From DASSUW01 sp963811895 (GTDB lineage: Bacteria; Actinomycetota; Thermoleophilia; Solirubrobacterales; Solirubrobacteraceae): DNA of 64,000 bases. The stretch lies in contig CAWETE010000005.1 of the NCBI GenBank assembly GCA_963811895.1, positions 404,369 through 468,368 on the forward strand. The letters are read 5' to 3'. Under the pieces are notes generated by a model that was given only the letters and a program-made list of their open reading frames with translations, did no database searches and had not been told where the DNA came from. Every line of letters starts with the position of its first letter. Within the stretch, counting starts at the first letter, position 1. This document shows positions 1 through 8,892 of the stretch, piece by piece. Both the position numbers and the translations under genes were made by a program.

Positions 1-1
1 C

Positions 2-259
2 TTCTGCGGCTTCCAGCTCATCGCCACCTCGGCGTCGGGCGACGTGCGCGGCGCCGCCGGCTGCTCGGCGGACCGGATGGAGCTCCGCTCGACGGGCGGT
101 GACGTCCACGCCATCGTGCCGGCCGGCCGCTACCGCGTCGACGCCAGCAGCTCCCGCGGCAGCTCGGAGGTGCGCAACCTGACCGAGACCGACGACGCGC
201 CGTTCGCGCTCCAGGCCATCAGCGGCACCGGCGACGTGCTCGTGGAGGGCCGGGGATGA
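2..259 (+). CDS. DUF4097-like adhesin/repeat protein, C-terminal fragment (5' end outside window)
   Basis: The open frame enters from the left edge and stops at 257-259, leaving about 85 residues. The fragment has short beta-strand turns of the type S(A/T)SGDVRG, STGGDVHA and SGTGDVLVEG. These are the repeating G-D-V turns of DUF4097 beta-helix proteins; another member lies at 39972-40610. Its stop overlaps the start of the following sensor kinase (ATGA), so the two are translationally coupled. DUF4097 proteins are often encoded beside sensor kinases in actinobacteria, but their biochemical role is unknown. The N-terminus, including any signal or membrane anchor, cannot be seen. Confidence 0.6.
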   Translation, partial: FCGFQLIATSASGDVRGAAGCSADRMELRSTGGDVHAIVPAGRYRVDASSSRGSSEVRNLTETDDAPFALQAISGTGDVLVEGRG

Positions 260-1791
260 CGGCCATCCGCGCCCCGCGCGGGCTCGAGCTGCCGCGCCAC
301 CTGGCCCTCGCCGGCCGCACGCTGCTGTACCTGCTGCTCGGGCTCGCCTACGGCGTCTCGTACCTCGTGGTCGTCGGCGGCGGGCTGCTGCTCGGCGCAG
401 TGCTCAGCATCGTCTGGATCGGGCTGCCGCTGCTGGCCGCCGTGGCGCGGCTCGTGTGGCAGCTCGCGGAAGGTGAGCGCCGGATCGCGAACCGCTGGCT
501 CGACGCCCACCTGCCGCCGGTGCCGCGCGCGCCCCGCGGCGACTGGCGCGACGTGCTCGAGGCGACCGGCCACCGGCCGTTCTGGCGCGCGCTCGCGATG
601 CTGCTGCTCAAGCTGCCCGTCGCCCTGCTGGGCCTGATCGTCGCCGCCGCGCCGGTCGCGCTCGCCGTGATCATGCTCGTGCTCGCCGTCGACGGGTTCG
701 GCGGCGACGGCGACCGCTACGTCGGCCCGTGGGCGCTCGGTCCGGCGGTCGCCGTCGCGCTGATCGTCCTGGCGGGGGCGGCAGCGGTGGTCTCGATCGG
801 CGTGCAGGAGGGCGAGGGGCGGCTGCTGCGCAGGCTCGCGCAGGCGCTGCTGCGGTCCGAGCCCAAGGGAGCGGGGCCGGTGCGCGAGATGCTGGCCGAG
901 CGGCTCGGCGACCGCTCGCTGAACATCGCCTACTGGCTGCCCGACCGCCAGATCTTCGTCGACGACCGCGGCCACCCCGTCGACCTGCCCGAGTCCGGCT
1001 CCGGCCGCGCCTGGACCGCCGTCGAGCGCGAGGGCAACCGTGTGGCGGCGATCGTCCACGACGCCGAGCTCGACGCCACCCCGGAGCTCGTCCACGCCGC
1101 CGCCTCGGCGGCCGCGCTGGCGCTCGACAACGAGCGCCTGAAGGCCGACCTGCGCGCGCGGCTGGAGGAGCTGCGCCACTCGCGCCGCCGGATCGTGGAG
1201 GCCGCCGACGACGCGCGGCGCCAGATCGAGCGCGACCTGCACGACGGCGCCCAGCAGCAGCTCGTGTCGCTCGCGCTCGACCTGCGGCTGCTGCGCGCGC
1301 GCCTCAAGCACGAGCCGGAGGTGGCTGAGACCGTCGAGGAGCTGGCCGACAAGCTGGCCACCGCGCTCGCCGAGCTGCGCGAGCTCGCGCGCGGCATCCA
1401 TCCTGCCGTCCTGTCCGACCACGGGCTCGGCCCCGCGATCCACGTGCTCGTCGAGCGCTCGCCGCTCACGGTCGACTGCGACCTCGCGTTCGAGGACCGG
1501 CTGCCGGCGCCGGTCGAGGCCGCCGCCTACTTCGTCATCGCCGAAGGGCTGACCAACGTGATCAAGTACGCCAACGCCACCAAGGCCACGGTGAGCGTGC
1601 GCCGCAGCGGCGGGATGGTCGAGGTCTCCGTCGGCGACGACGGCATCGGCGGCGCGCGGATCGACGCCGGCTCGGGCCTGCGCGGCCTCAGCGACCGGCT
1701 CGCGGCGCTCGAGGGCGACCTCGAGCTCGACAGCCCGCTCGGCGAGGGCACGCGGCTGTCCGCCCGGATCCCCCTGACCGGGACGACGTGA
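256..1791 (+). CDS. NarL/DesK-type sensor histidine kinase with N-terminal membrane sensor domain
   Basis: This 511-residue kinase has hydrophobic segments near residues 15-60 and 115-180, forming a 'putative sensor' type domain. A GAF-like linker follows, then a HisKA_3 dimerisation domain with phospho-acceptor His329 in ERDLHDGAQQQ. A C-terminal HATPase domain has the N-box near TNVIKYANA and the G-box GDDGIGG...GLRGLSDR. It should autophosphorylate and pass phosphate to a LuxR-type response regulator. No regulator lies downstream; one could lie left of the window. It starts inside the upstream DUF4097-like gene (ATGA overlap) and its stop overlaps the next gene's start, giving a three-gene coupled operon. 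Confidence 0.9.
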   Translation: MTAIRAPRGLELPRHLALAGRTLLYLLLGLAYGVSYLVVVGGGLLLGAVLSIVWIGLPLLAAVARLVWQLAEGERRIANRWLDAHLPPVPRAPRGDWRDVLEATGHRPFWRALAMLLLKLPVALLGLIVAAAPVALAVIMLVLAVDGFGGDGDRYVGPWALGPAVAVALIVLAGAAAVVSIGVQEGEGRLLRRLAQALLRSEPKGAGPVREMLAERLGDRSLNIAYWLPDRQIFVDDRGHPVDLPESGSGRAWTAVEREGNRVAAIVHDAELDATPELVHAAASAAALALDNERLKADLRARLEELRHSRRRIVEAADDARRQIERDLHDGAQQQLVSLALDLRLLRARLKHEPEVAETVEELADKLATALAELRELARGIHPAVLSDHGLGPAIHVLVERSPLTVDCDLAFEDRLPAPVEAAAYFVIAEGLTNVIKYANATKATVSVRRSGGMVEVSVGDDGIGGARIDAGSGLRGLSDRLAALEGDLELDSPLGEGTRLSARIPLTGTT

Positions 1792-2825
1792 TGCGGCGCC
1801 TGCTCCTCCTCGCACTGGTCCTCGCCTTCGCCGGCTGCGGCGGCACGACGACCGTGAGCGAGGGCGACCTCGAGGTCCAGGGCGAGCAGACGGCGCGCGA
1901 GCGGCCGACGCCCGAGGCGGCGCCGGAGCGCGGCGGCGGCCTGCGCCTGGCCTCGGCGCGGCTCGCGGCGATCACCCACGGCCAGGCCTCGGATCCGTTC
2001 TGGGCGATCGTCAAGAAGGGGCTCGACGACGCCGCGCGCCAGACCGACGTGGCCGTCTCCTATCGAGCGCCCGACCGCTACGACATCGCCCGCATGCGGC
2101 GGCTGATCGACGAGGCGATCGAGGCCAACCTCGACGGCCTGATCGTCTCCCTGCCCGACGCGCAGGGCCTGCGCGCCCCGATCCGGCGCGCCCGCCGCGC
2201 CGGCATCCCCGTGATCTCGATCAACTCGGGCAGCGACCGCTTCCGGGACCTCGGGATCCCCATCCACGTCGGCCAGCCCGAATACCGCGCCGGCTTCGAG
2301 GCCGGACAGCGGATGGCGAAGGCCGGGGTTCGCCGCGGCCTATGCGTCAACCAGGAGGTGGGCAACGCCGGCCTCGACGAGCGCTGCCGCGGCTTCGGCG
2401 ACGCCCTGCAACGCTCGGGCGGCACCGGCGCCGTGCTCGGCATCGACATCCAGGATCCCGACCAGGCGCGGCAGCGGATCGCGCAGGCGGTCCGCGACAG
2501 CGAGGCGGACGGGATCCTCACCCTCGGCACGGCCAGCGCGCTGCCGGCGCTGGCGGCGCTGCGCGCCGGCTTCGGCCGCCGCGTCCAGCTCGCCACCTTC
2601 GATCTCTCGCCGGAGGCGCTGGACGCCGTGCGGGTCAGGCGGATGCTGTTCGCCGTCGACCAGCAGCCGTACCTGCAGGGCTACCTGCCCGTCGTCCTGC
2701 TCGCCGAGCGCTCGCGCCACATGCTGTTCCCGCCGCGCGGCGAGCTGATCCCGACCGGACCCGACTTCGTGACCCCGGCGAACGCCGACGAGGTGCTCGA
2801 GCTCAGCCGGCGCGGCTTCCGCTGA
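1791..2825 (+). CDS. Sugar-binding-type periplasmic lipoprotein (Peripla_BP_4 fold)
   Basis: This 344-residue secreted lipoprotein has a charged Met-Arg-Arg start, a Leu-rich core and the lipobox AFAGC with Cys16. The mature part resembles ribose/LacI-type binding proteins: a 'THGQASDPFWAIVKKGLDDAA' type opening, then GLIVSLPDA, RAGIPVISINSGSD, and a hinge-like AVDQQPYLQGY motif. ATG at 1791 overlaps the kinase stop (TGATG); GTG at 1788 is also in frame. No permease or ATPase gene is adjacent, so the protein may feed its ligand signal to the preceding kinase rather than serve transport; that is inference. Its last 23 bases overlap the 3' end of the convergent SARP gene. Confidence 0.85.
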   Translation: MRRLLLLALVLAFAGCGGTTTVSEGDLEVQGEQTARERPTPEAAPERGGGLRLASARLAAITHGQASDPFWAIVKKGLDDAARQTDVAVSYRAPDRYDIARMRRLIDEAIEANLDGLIVSLPDAQGLRAPIRRARRAGIPVISINSGSDRFRDLGIPIHVGQPEYRAGFEAGQRMAKAGVRRGLCVNQEVGNAGLDERCRGFGDALQRSGGTGAVLGIDIQDPDQARQRIAQAVRDSEADGILTLGTASALPALAALRAGFGRRVQLATFDLSPEALDAVRVRRMLFAVDQQPYLQGYLPVVLLAERSRHMLFPPRGELIPTGPDFVTPANADEVLELSRRGFR

Positions 2826-5800
2826 GCTCGGCGGCGCTGGCGAGCGCGCCCATGGCGCGCAGGCGCGCCGCGGTCGCCTCGGCGGCGGCGGGGTCGGGCA
2901 TCCGGATCAGCGCGTCGACCATCAGGCGCGCCGCCGTGTAGCGCTCGCCGTAGGCGTCGAGCGCGTCGGTCGCCGCGACCACGCCCTCGAGCGAGCCGGC
3001 GCTCAGCGCGTCGGCCCAGTCGGCGATCCAGCGCAGCGGGGGCGCGCACGCCTCGCGCGCGACCCGGCGGGCCTTGGCGGCGATCGGCTCGACGTCGCCG
3101 CCCTCCAGCGCGACGAGCTGCACGCGCGCCCGCAGCTCGTGGACGCCGTCGACCAGCCCGCGGACCTCCTCGCCGTAGTCGAGCCGCGCGCGCGTGCGCT
3201 CGAGCCCCACGAACGGCCGCAGCACCTCGATCCCGCGGAAGCGGAACGACGAGTCGCTGCGGTGCAGGCCGACCGCCTCGACGCCCGCGGCGGCGCGCTC
3301 GCCGGCGGCCGTGTCGAGCGCCTCGAACCGCGCGACCGCGTGGCCGGCGAGCGCGAGCGAGCCCATGGCGCAGGTCCGGCTGCCCTCGTGGTCGACGAGG
3401 TCGGGCGCCTCGCTCGTCGCCTCCGCCAGCTCGTCGAGGCGCCCGGCGCCGAGCAGGCAGACCGTCTGGGCCGAGGCCGCGTGCATGCGACGGTGCGGGC
3501 TCAGGTCGCGCGCGTAGGCGGCCGCCTCGCGGCCGGCCGCGAACGAGTCCTCGAAGCGCCCCCCGCGCGCCAGGCAGACCGCGGCGATGACCACCGACTC
3601 GGCCGCCTCGACGCGGTCGGGCATCCGCCGCACCAGCTCGAGCATCCGGTCGGCGGTCGCGGCCGCCTCGCAGAAGCCGCGGTCGGCGTCGCGCCAGCCG
3701 AGCGCCTCGAGCCCGTGCGAGAGCAGCTGCGTGGAGCCGATCCGCTCGGCGATCTCGATCGCCCGCTCGGCGGCGAGGCGCGCCTTCGCGAGCTCGTCGC
3801 CCTCGAGGACGAACCAGCGGGTCATCGACGCGCGGCCGATCAGCAGCGCCCCGACCTCGAACGTGTCCTGCCGCTCCGCGTCGCCGGCCAGGCCCTCGTC
3901 GATCTGGGCGACCGCCCACTGGCGCCATTCCGGCCGCGTGAACGCGCCGGGGTAGCGCGCGCACAGCAGGGTGGCGTGCGCGCGCAGCCGCTCGGCGTCC
4001 TCGCCGCGGGCGAGGTCGAGCCCCGCCTGGTAGGCCGCCAGGCTCTCGTCGGCCCGGACCGCGGCGTGCAGCGCGCGCGCCTTGAGCTCCAGCGCGGCCA
4101 GGCACTCCGGCGCCTGCCGCGCGAGCGCGAGCGCGCGGTCGGCGAACTGCACGGCGTCGTCGGTCGCCGCCCGCCGGCGCGCGCCGTGGCCGGCCTCGAT
4201 CAGCGCGGCGACCGCCTTCGCACGCACGTCCTCGGGCCCCACGGCTCGCTCGTAGTGGTGCGCGAGCAGGTCGACGAACTCCTCGCGGCGGTCTCCGGCG
4301 AGGCCCGCGATCCAGTCCCCGACGCTCGCGTGGACCGTGCGACGCTGCGCGTCGGGGATCGACCCGTAGGCGACCTCGCGGATCAGCGCGTGGCGGATCC
4401 ACAGCTCGGTCTGGCCGGGCAGCGACGAGGTCGGCCGCGTGGTCACGAGGCCGCGCTCCTCGAGCGCGCGCAGGGCGTCCGAGCCGGCGCCCGTCGCCTC
4501 GAGGCTCGAGGCCCAGAACGAGCGGCCGACGACCGCGGCGTCCTGGAGCGCGCGCTTCTCGGCGGGCGGCAGCGCGTCGACGCGCGCGGCGAGCACGGCT
4601 CGCACCGTGGTGGGGACCGGCTCGTCGCGTCCGCGGTCTCGCAGGTGGTAGGCGATCTCCTCGGCGAAGAACGGGTTGCCCTCGGCCTGCGCCACGACCC
4701 GGTCGTGCACGGCGGCGGGCGCGCCGGGCAGCAGCTCGGCGACCAGGCGGCGCGACTCGTCGTCGGTCAGCGGCTCGAGCGTGAGCTGCGAAGCCGCCCG
4801 CCGGCCGCCCCAGCCGGGGCGGGCCTCGAGCAGCTCGGGTCGCGCGGTGACGACGACGAGCAGCGGCCCGGCCGACCGCGCCACGAGCTGCTCGAGCATG
4901 TCGAGCAGCGCCGCCTCCGCCCAGTGCAGGTCCTCGACCACCATGACGGCGCCGCCGCGCGCGGCGAGGCCGGTGGCCAGCCGCGGCCAGGCGAGCGCGA
5001 CCTCGGCGGCGACCGACTCGGGCTCGAGGTCCTCGAGCGGGTTGCCCGGCAGGTTGATGCCGGCGGTGACGGCCAGCGCCGAGACCGTTCGCTCGGGCTC
5101 GGCCGAGACCCGCTCGACGAGCCGCCGCAGCTTCTCGCCGGCCAGCGCGGAGCTGTCCTGCAGCAGGATGCCGGCGGCCGCCCACAGCAGCTCGCGCAGC
5201 GGCCAGTAGGTGAGGCCGTCGCCGTAGGCCAGGCAGCGGCCGATGTGCACACCGGCCTCGGGGAGCGACTCGCGGGCGCGGCGCAGGAACTCCTCGAGCA
5301 GCCGCGACTTGCCGGCGCCGGCGTCGCCGACCACCACCACCAGGCGCGGGCGGGACTCCTCCAGCACCGTCCGGTGGACGGCCTCCAGCAGCGACAGCTC
5401 GTGCTCGCGGCCCACGAACGAGGTCCGCGGCGCGTGCCGGCCGGCGCGGAAGGTCCGCGTCTCGCGGGCCTGCGAGCCCTCGTAGCGGACGGCGTGCTGC
5501 GTGAGGCGGGCGGTCAGCTCGTCGACCAGCACGGCGCCCTCGGGCGTGACGCCGAGCAGCGCGCGCGCCCGGTCGAGCACGTCGCCGTCGGGCTCGCCGT
5601 CGCGGACGAGCACGTCGCCCGTGGCCACCGCGGCGCGGCCGCCCGTGCGCAGCGCGGTCTCGACGGCGCGCCCGGCGTCGTCCTCGTGCGCGCGCGGGAC
5701 CCCGAACACGCCGACCACGACGTCGTCCGACCGCACGCTGGCCTCGAGCCGCTCGAGCTCCTCGCGCGCCCGCTCGGGGTCGTCGCAGGCGAGCGCCACG

Positions 5801-6606
5801 ACGGTGACGAGCTTGCGCTCGTCGCGCACCGGCGCGACGGGCGCCGGCGGCTCGGTCAGCAGCCGCTCGTGCAGGGCGCGCACGTCGGCGCCGGGGATCG
5901 CGCCGAGCTCGTCGCGCAGGCGCACGCGCAGGTCCTCGTAGGCCCGCAGCGCCTCGGCGACGTCGCCGCGCGCGGCCAGCGCCTCCATGAGCAGCACGTG
6001 GCCGCTCTCGCGGAAGGGGGCCGACTCGACGATCGCGCGGCCGGCCCGCTCGGCGGCGCCGATGCCCGAGCCGCCGAGCTCGAGCGCGGCGCTGCCGACC
6101 CGCTCGAGCGTGCGCAGCCGCAGCTCCTCCAGCTCGCGGCGGCGCTGCTCGACCCACGGGTGGTCGTGCGCGAGCAGGAACGGCGCGGCCGTGACGTCGA
6201 GCACGTCGTGGCCGGCGCGGCAGGTCTCCGCCCAGTCGGACGCCTGGTAGGCGGCCTCGGCGCGCTCGAGGTCGGCGTGGGCGGCCTCGACGTCGATCCA
6301 CGGGGTGCCCGCGAGCATCAGCTCGCGGCGGCCTTCGAGCGTCCCGGGGCCGAGCGCCGCGCGGATCTTCGACAGCAGCGCCGTGAGCACGTCGTCCGGG
6401 CTGGCCGGCGCCTCGCGCGGCCACAGCAGCTCGATCAGCTCGTCGCGCGACACCGGGCGCGCGCGGTTCCACGCCATGTAGGCGACGACGAGCCGGGCCT
6501 GGCGGCCGCGCAGGCCGATCTCGCGGCCGCCGATCTCCACCGCCATCCGCCCGCAGAGCCGGATCGACAGGGTTTCGGCAGGGTCGGCCGCGGAGGATCC
6601 GGTCAT
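2803..6606 (-). CDS. SARP/AfsR-family transcriptional regulator with BTAD, AAA ATPase and TPR-like region
   Basis: A regulator of about 1267 residues. The N-terminus is an OmpR-type winged helix followed by a BTAD domain (about residues 10-245), the hallmark of SARP activators. Next comes a degenerate nucleotide-cyclase-like stretch beginning DERKLVTVVAL. The STAND/AAA module starts SFVGREHELSLLEA, with Walker A GDAGAGKS (Lys about residue 436 counted from GTG 6615) and a Walker B-like MVVEDLHWAE. The C-terminal half is helical and TPR-like. Such proteins integrate ATP binding with activation of secondary-metabolism or stress genes; the target here is unknown. The ATG at 6606 was preferred; GTG 6615 is in frame. 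Its start lies 26 bp from that of the divergent sulfurtransferase. Confidence 0.88.
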   Translation of the reverse strand: MTGSSAADPAETLSIRLCGRMAVEIGGREIGLRGRQARLVVAYMAWNRARPVSRDELIELLWPREAPASPDDVLTALLSKIRAALGPGTLEGRRELMLAGTPWIDVEAAHADLERAEAAYQASDWAETCRAGHDVLDVTAAPFLLAHDHPWVEQRRRELEELRLRTLERVGSAALELGGSGIGAAERAGRAIVESAPFRESGHVLLMEALAARGDVAEALRAYEDLRVRLRDELGAIPGADVRALHERLLTEPPAPVAPVRDERKLVTVVALACDDPERAREELERLEASVRSDDVVVGVFGVPRAHEDDAGRAVETALRTGGRAAVATGDVLVRDGEPDGDVLDRARALLGVTPEGAVLVDELTARLTQHAVRYEGSQARETRTFRAGRHAPRTSFVGREHELSLLEAVHRTVLEESRPRLVVVVGDAGAGKSRLLEEFLRRARESLPEAGVHIGRCLAYGDGLTYWPLRELLWAAAGILLQDSSALAGEKLRRLVERVSAEPERTVSALAVTAGINLPGNPLEDLEPESVAAEVALAWPRLATGLAARGGAVMVVEDLHWAEAALLDMLEQLVARSAGPLLVVVTARPELLEARPGWGGRRAASQLTLEPLTDDESRRLVAELLPGAPAAVHDRVVAQAEGNPFFAEEIAYHLRDRGRDEPVPTTVRAVLAARVDALPPAEKRALQDAAVVGRSFWASSLEATGAGSDALRALEERGLVTTRPTSSLPGQTELWIRHALIREVAYGSIPDAQRRTVHASVGDWIAGLAGDRREEFVDLLAHHYERAVGPEDVRAKAVAALIEAGHGARRRAATDDAVQFADRALALARQAPECLAALELKARALHAAVRADESLAAYQAGLDLARGEDAERLRAHATLLCARYPGAFTRPEWRQWAVAQIDEGLAGDAERQDTFEVGALLIGRASMTRWFVLEGDELAKARLAAERAIEIAERIGSTQLLSHGLEALGWRDADRGFCEAAATADRMLELVRRMPDRVEAAESVVIAAVCLARGGRFEDSFAAGREAAAYARDLSPHRRMHAASAQTVCLLGAGRLDELAEATSEAPDLVDHEGSRTCAMGSLALAGHAVARFEALDTAAGERAAAGVEAVGLHRSDSSFRFRGIEVLRPFVGLERTRARLDYGEEVRGLVDGVHELRARVQLVALEGGDVEPIAAKARRVAREACAPPLRWIADWADALSAGSLEGVVAATDALDAYGERYTAARLMVDALIRMPDPAAAEATAARLRAMGALASAAELSGSRAG

Positions 6607-6632
6607 CGAGTCCACACAGGAGGTTGCAGCCG

Positions 6633-7472
6633 ATGGCCGCGTACGCCAACGAAGTCCTCGTCGAGACCCAGTGGGTCGAGGATCATCTGGATGACCCGGG
6701 GATCAGGATCGTCGAGGTCGACGAGAATCCCGCCCTCTACGCCGAGGCGCACATTCCGGGCGCGATCGGGTTCGATTGGAGGCTCGACCTCCAGGACCAG
6801 GTCAAGCGCGACTTCCTGGGGCCCGACGCCTTCTCGGAGCTCTTCGGCTCCCACGGGATCTCCAGCGATCACACGATCGTCCTGTACGGCGATCGCAACA
6901 ACTGGTTCGCGGCATACACGTACTGGTACCTGAACTACTACGGCCATCGCAACGTGAAGTTGATGAACGGGCCGCGCGAGAAGTGGATCGCCGAGAGCCG
7001 GCCGACGACGAGCGAGCGGCCGAGCCACCCGCGGGCCGACTTCCGGGCCGCCCACGGGGACGACCGGATCCGCGCCAAGCGCCACGAGGTGCTGGCCGCG
7101 CTCGACAACGGCGTGCGGCTCGTCGACGTCCGCTCACCGCAGGAGTTCAGCGGCGAGCTGATCGCCATGCCCGGCTACGAGCAGGAAGGCGCCCAGCGCG
7201 CCGGCCACATCCCGGGCGCCGCGTCGATCCCGTGGTCACAGGCCGTACAGGAGGACGGAACGTTCAAGACCGCCGACGACCTGCGGACGCTGTACGGCGG
7301 CAAGGGCGTGCTCGACGGCGACGCGATCATCGCCTACTGCCGCATCGGCGAGCGCTCGGCGCACACCTGGTTCGTGCTGCACGAGCTGCTCGGCCGCGAC
7401 GACGTCAAGAACTACGACGGCTCGTGGACCGAGTGGGGCAACATGGTCAACGTCCCGATCGAGAAGGGCTGA
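6633..7472 (+). CDS. Thiosulfate/3-mercaptopyruvate sulfurtransferase (tandem rhodanese)
   Basis: This 279-residue, two-domain rhodanese is the usual length for the SseA/CysA family. The N-terminal inactive domain contains the EAHIPGAIGFDW motif. The C-terminal domain has VRLVDVRSPQEFSGE, HIPGAASIPW and the catalytic loop CRIGERS with Cys236. It should transfer sulfane sulfur from thiosulfate or mercaptopyruvate to thiophilic acceptors in the cytoplasm. AGGAGG at 6618-6623, nine bases before ATG 6633, supports this start over the in-frame TTG at 6624. The gene is divergent from the SARP regulator, and its ribosome binding site lies practically at that gene's start, so the two promoters must overlap. 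Confidence 0.93.
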   Translation: MAAYANEVLVETQWVEDHLDDPGIRIVEVDENPALYAEAHIPGAIGFDWRLDLQDQVKRDFLGPDAFSELFGSHGISSDHTIVLYGDRNNWFAAYTYWYLNYYGHRNVKLMNGPREKWIAESRPTTSERPSHPRADFRAAHGDDRIRAKRHEVLAALDNGVRLVDVRSPQEFSGELIAMPGYEQEGAQRAGHIPGAASIPWSQAVQEDGTFKTADDLRTLYGGKGVLDGDAIIAYCRIGERSAHTWFVLHELLGRDDVKNYDGSWTEWGNMVNVPIEKG

Positions 7473-7623
7473 GGAACACTGCGTGGTGGACGGGCGGTCG
7501 TGTCGTGTACCAGAGCGTGAAGCGCGACACGACCGGCTCGCCGCCGAGCAGCGCCAGCGCCGCCTCGACGCGCGCGGCCAGCGACCGCTCGTCCGTGTCC
7601 ACGAGGCGCATGATCTCCTGCAT
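7447..7623 (-). CDS. Small hypothetical protein, 58 residues
   Basis: A short open frame opposite the end of the sulfurtransferase, which it overlaps by 26 bases. It fills most of an otherwise empty 213-bp interval. The predicted peptide starts MQEIMRLVDTDERSLAARVEAAL and then runs into a mixed beta-like tail. I recognise no family. An in-frame ATG farther upstream (7659) and an opposite-strand frame of similar length weaken the call. It could equally be an untranslated spacer. Confidence 0.3.
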   Translation of the reverse strand: MQEIMRLVDTDERSLAARVEAALALLGGEPVVSRFTLWYTTRPPVHHAVFLSPSRSGR

Positions 7624-7685
7624 ATGGCCATGATCGGCCGCCCGGCGGCGCGGAACCACCGACCGCCGGGCGGAGATCGGCTCGA

Positions 7686-8084
7686 CTAGCGGTCGAGGTC
7701 GAAGCTCATGCGCACGAGCGTGCCGCCCCCGGCCCGCGCGCTGATGTCGACGTTGCTCGCGACGCGGCCGACCAGGGGCAGTCCGAGCCCGAGGCCGGGG
7801 CTGTCGTGCCGCGGGGCCATGCCGGCGCCCGCGTCGGCCACCGACAGCACCAGCTTGTCGCCCTTGTGGCGTCCCTCGATCGCCACCTCGCCGCCCGGCT
7901 GGCCGCGGTAGGCGTGGACGACGCAGTTGGTGACGACCTCCGACACGGCCAGGAGGACGTCCGACAGCGCTCCCGGGTCGGCGCCGAGGCCCCGCATGAA
8001 GTCCCTGACCGCCTTTCGGGCGACGCTCGGGGCGCCTGGATCAGCCGGGAATGAGCGTCGGAAGCTCGCTGCTGCTTCGCTCAA
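7686..8084 (-). CDS. RsbW/SpoIIAB-type ATP-binding anti-sigma regulator
   Basis: About 132 residues of HATPase_c_2 type. The N-box region reads LLAVSEVVTNCVVHAY, the G1 box is VADAGAGMAP, and a GLGLGLPLVGRV segment follows, ending in GGGTLVRMSF. These are the features of serine-kinase anti-sigma factors that bind a sigma-B-like factor or an anti-anti-sigma protein. TTG 8084 is the only plausible start between the upstream stop and the conserved domain; a CTG overlapping the dapB stop (8105) is an alternative. It is the second gene after dapB on the minus strand. No sigma or STAS partner is adjacent, so its partner is encoded elsewhere. Confidence 0.75.
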   Translation of the reverse strand: MSEAAASFRRSFPADPGAPSVARKAVRDFMRGLGADPGALSDVLLAVSEVVTNCVVHAYRGQPGGEVAIEGRHKGDKLVLSVADAGAGMAPRHDSPGLGLGLPLVGRVASNVDISARAGGGTLVRMSFDLDR

Positions 8085-8101
8085 ACCGACGGAGCGTACC
8101 G

Positions 8102-8869
8102 TCAGTCGCGCAGAAGCAGCGTGGCCAGGCCTCGAACCACCCCGACGGTGGTAGGCGCGGCGCGCGCGGCCAGCAGCGTGCCGGCGACGTACGGCGCGGC
8201 GGACGATCCGGCGTCGTGGCGGATCGACAGCCGCTCGTCCGGCAGGCCGAAGACCACCTCGGTCGAGACCGTGAAGCTCGGCAGCCGCAACGAGTGCACC
8301 TGCGTGCCGCCGACCGTGCCGCCGCGCGCCTCGCGCACGCCCGACGTCTGGTCGACCGGGCGCTCGACCTGGGCCGCGCCGAGCAGCTCGGCGAGCTCGC
8401 GGGCGGTGCCGCTCGGGGCGTCGGCCTTGCCGGCGCTCGCGTAGTCGATCACCTCCCACGACGGGATGTGCTTCGCGGCCAGCAGCGCCGCGGCCTGCGC
8501 CATCGCCGCGGTCACGGAGAAGTTCCCGGACGAGACCACGCCGACGCCGCGCGCCCGCGCGGCCTCGTCGAACTCGGCGAAGTCGTCGGCCGTGAGGCCG
8601 GAGGTGCCGATCACGACCGCAACCCCGCGCTCGATCGCGGTCAGCGTGTTGGCCTTCACGGCGTCGTGCGACGTGTAGTCGATCAGCACGTCGACGCCGT
8701 CGAGCGCCTCCTCGACGCTGGCGTACACGGGGGCCTCGTGCGCCTCGCCGCCCGCGGCCGAGCGGCTCACGCCGGAGTGCAGCTCGAGGTCCTCGGCGGC
8801 GGCGACCGCCTCCGCCACGGCGCCGCCGGTCCAGCCGGTGATTCCCGCCACGCAGATGCTCAGGGTCAT
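8102..8869 (-). CDS. dapB: 4-hydroxy-tetrahydrodipicolinate reductase-like protein (DapB family)
   Basis: This 255-residue Rossmann-type reductase has N-terminal nucleotide-binding loop GITGWTGGAV, middle motifs IDYTSHDAV and VIGTSGLT, and the family signature KADAPSGTA (Lys148). DapB reduces hydroxytetrahydrodipicolinate with NAD(P)H in lysine and diaminopimelate synthesis. The catalytic stretch before that Lys is unusual. Classical enzymes read E-x-H-H-x-x-K, whereas here it is EVIDYASAGK, so the conserved His pair is replaced by Ala and Ser. The enzyme may belong to a divergent DapB subgroup or use another acid. dapA is not adjacent. The gene is divergent from the ATP-grasp operon at 8893. 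Confidence 0.8.
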   Translation of the reverse strand: MTLSICVAGITGWTGGAVAEAVAAAEDLELHSGVSRSAAGGEAHEAPVYASVEEALDGVDVLIDYTSHDAVKANTLTAIERGVAVVIGTSGLTADDFAEFDEAARARGVGVVSSGNFSVTAAMAQAAALLAAKHIPSWEVIDYASAGKADAPSGTARELAELLGAAQVERPVDQTSGVREARGGTVGGTQVHSLRLPSFTVSTEVVFGLPDERLSIRHDAGSSAAPYVAGTLLAARAAPTTVGVVRGLATLLLRD

Positions 8870-8892
8870 GTCGCCGCTACGGTATCGGGAGC

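Noticed and set aside
130..1815. Long minus-strand open frames of up to about 1,300 codons opposite genes (for example 130-1815, 2681-6649, 40484-44179)
   Set aside because: They are Arg/Gly/Ala-rich translations of the reverse or shifted frame of well-recognised proteins, as expected in a GC-rich genome; none shows a domain or ribosome site.
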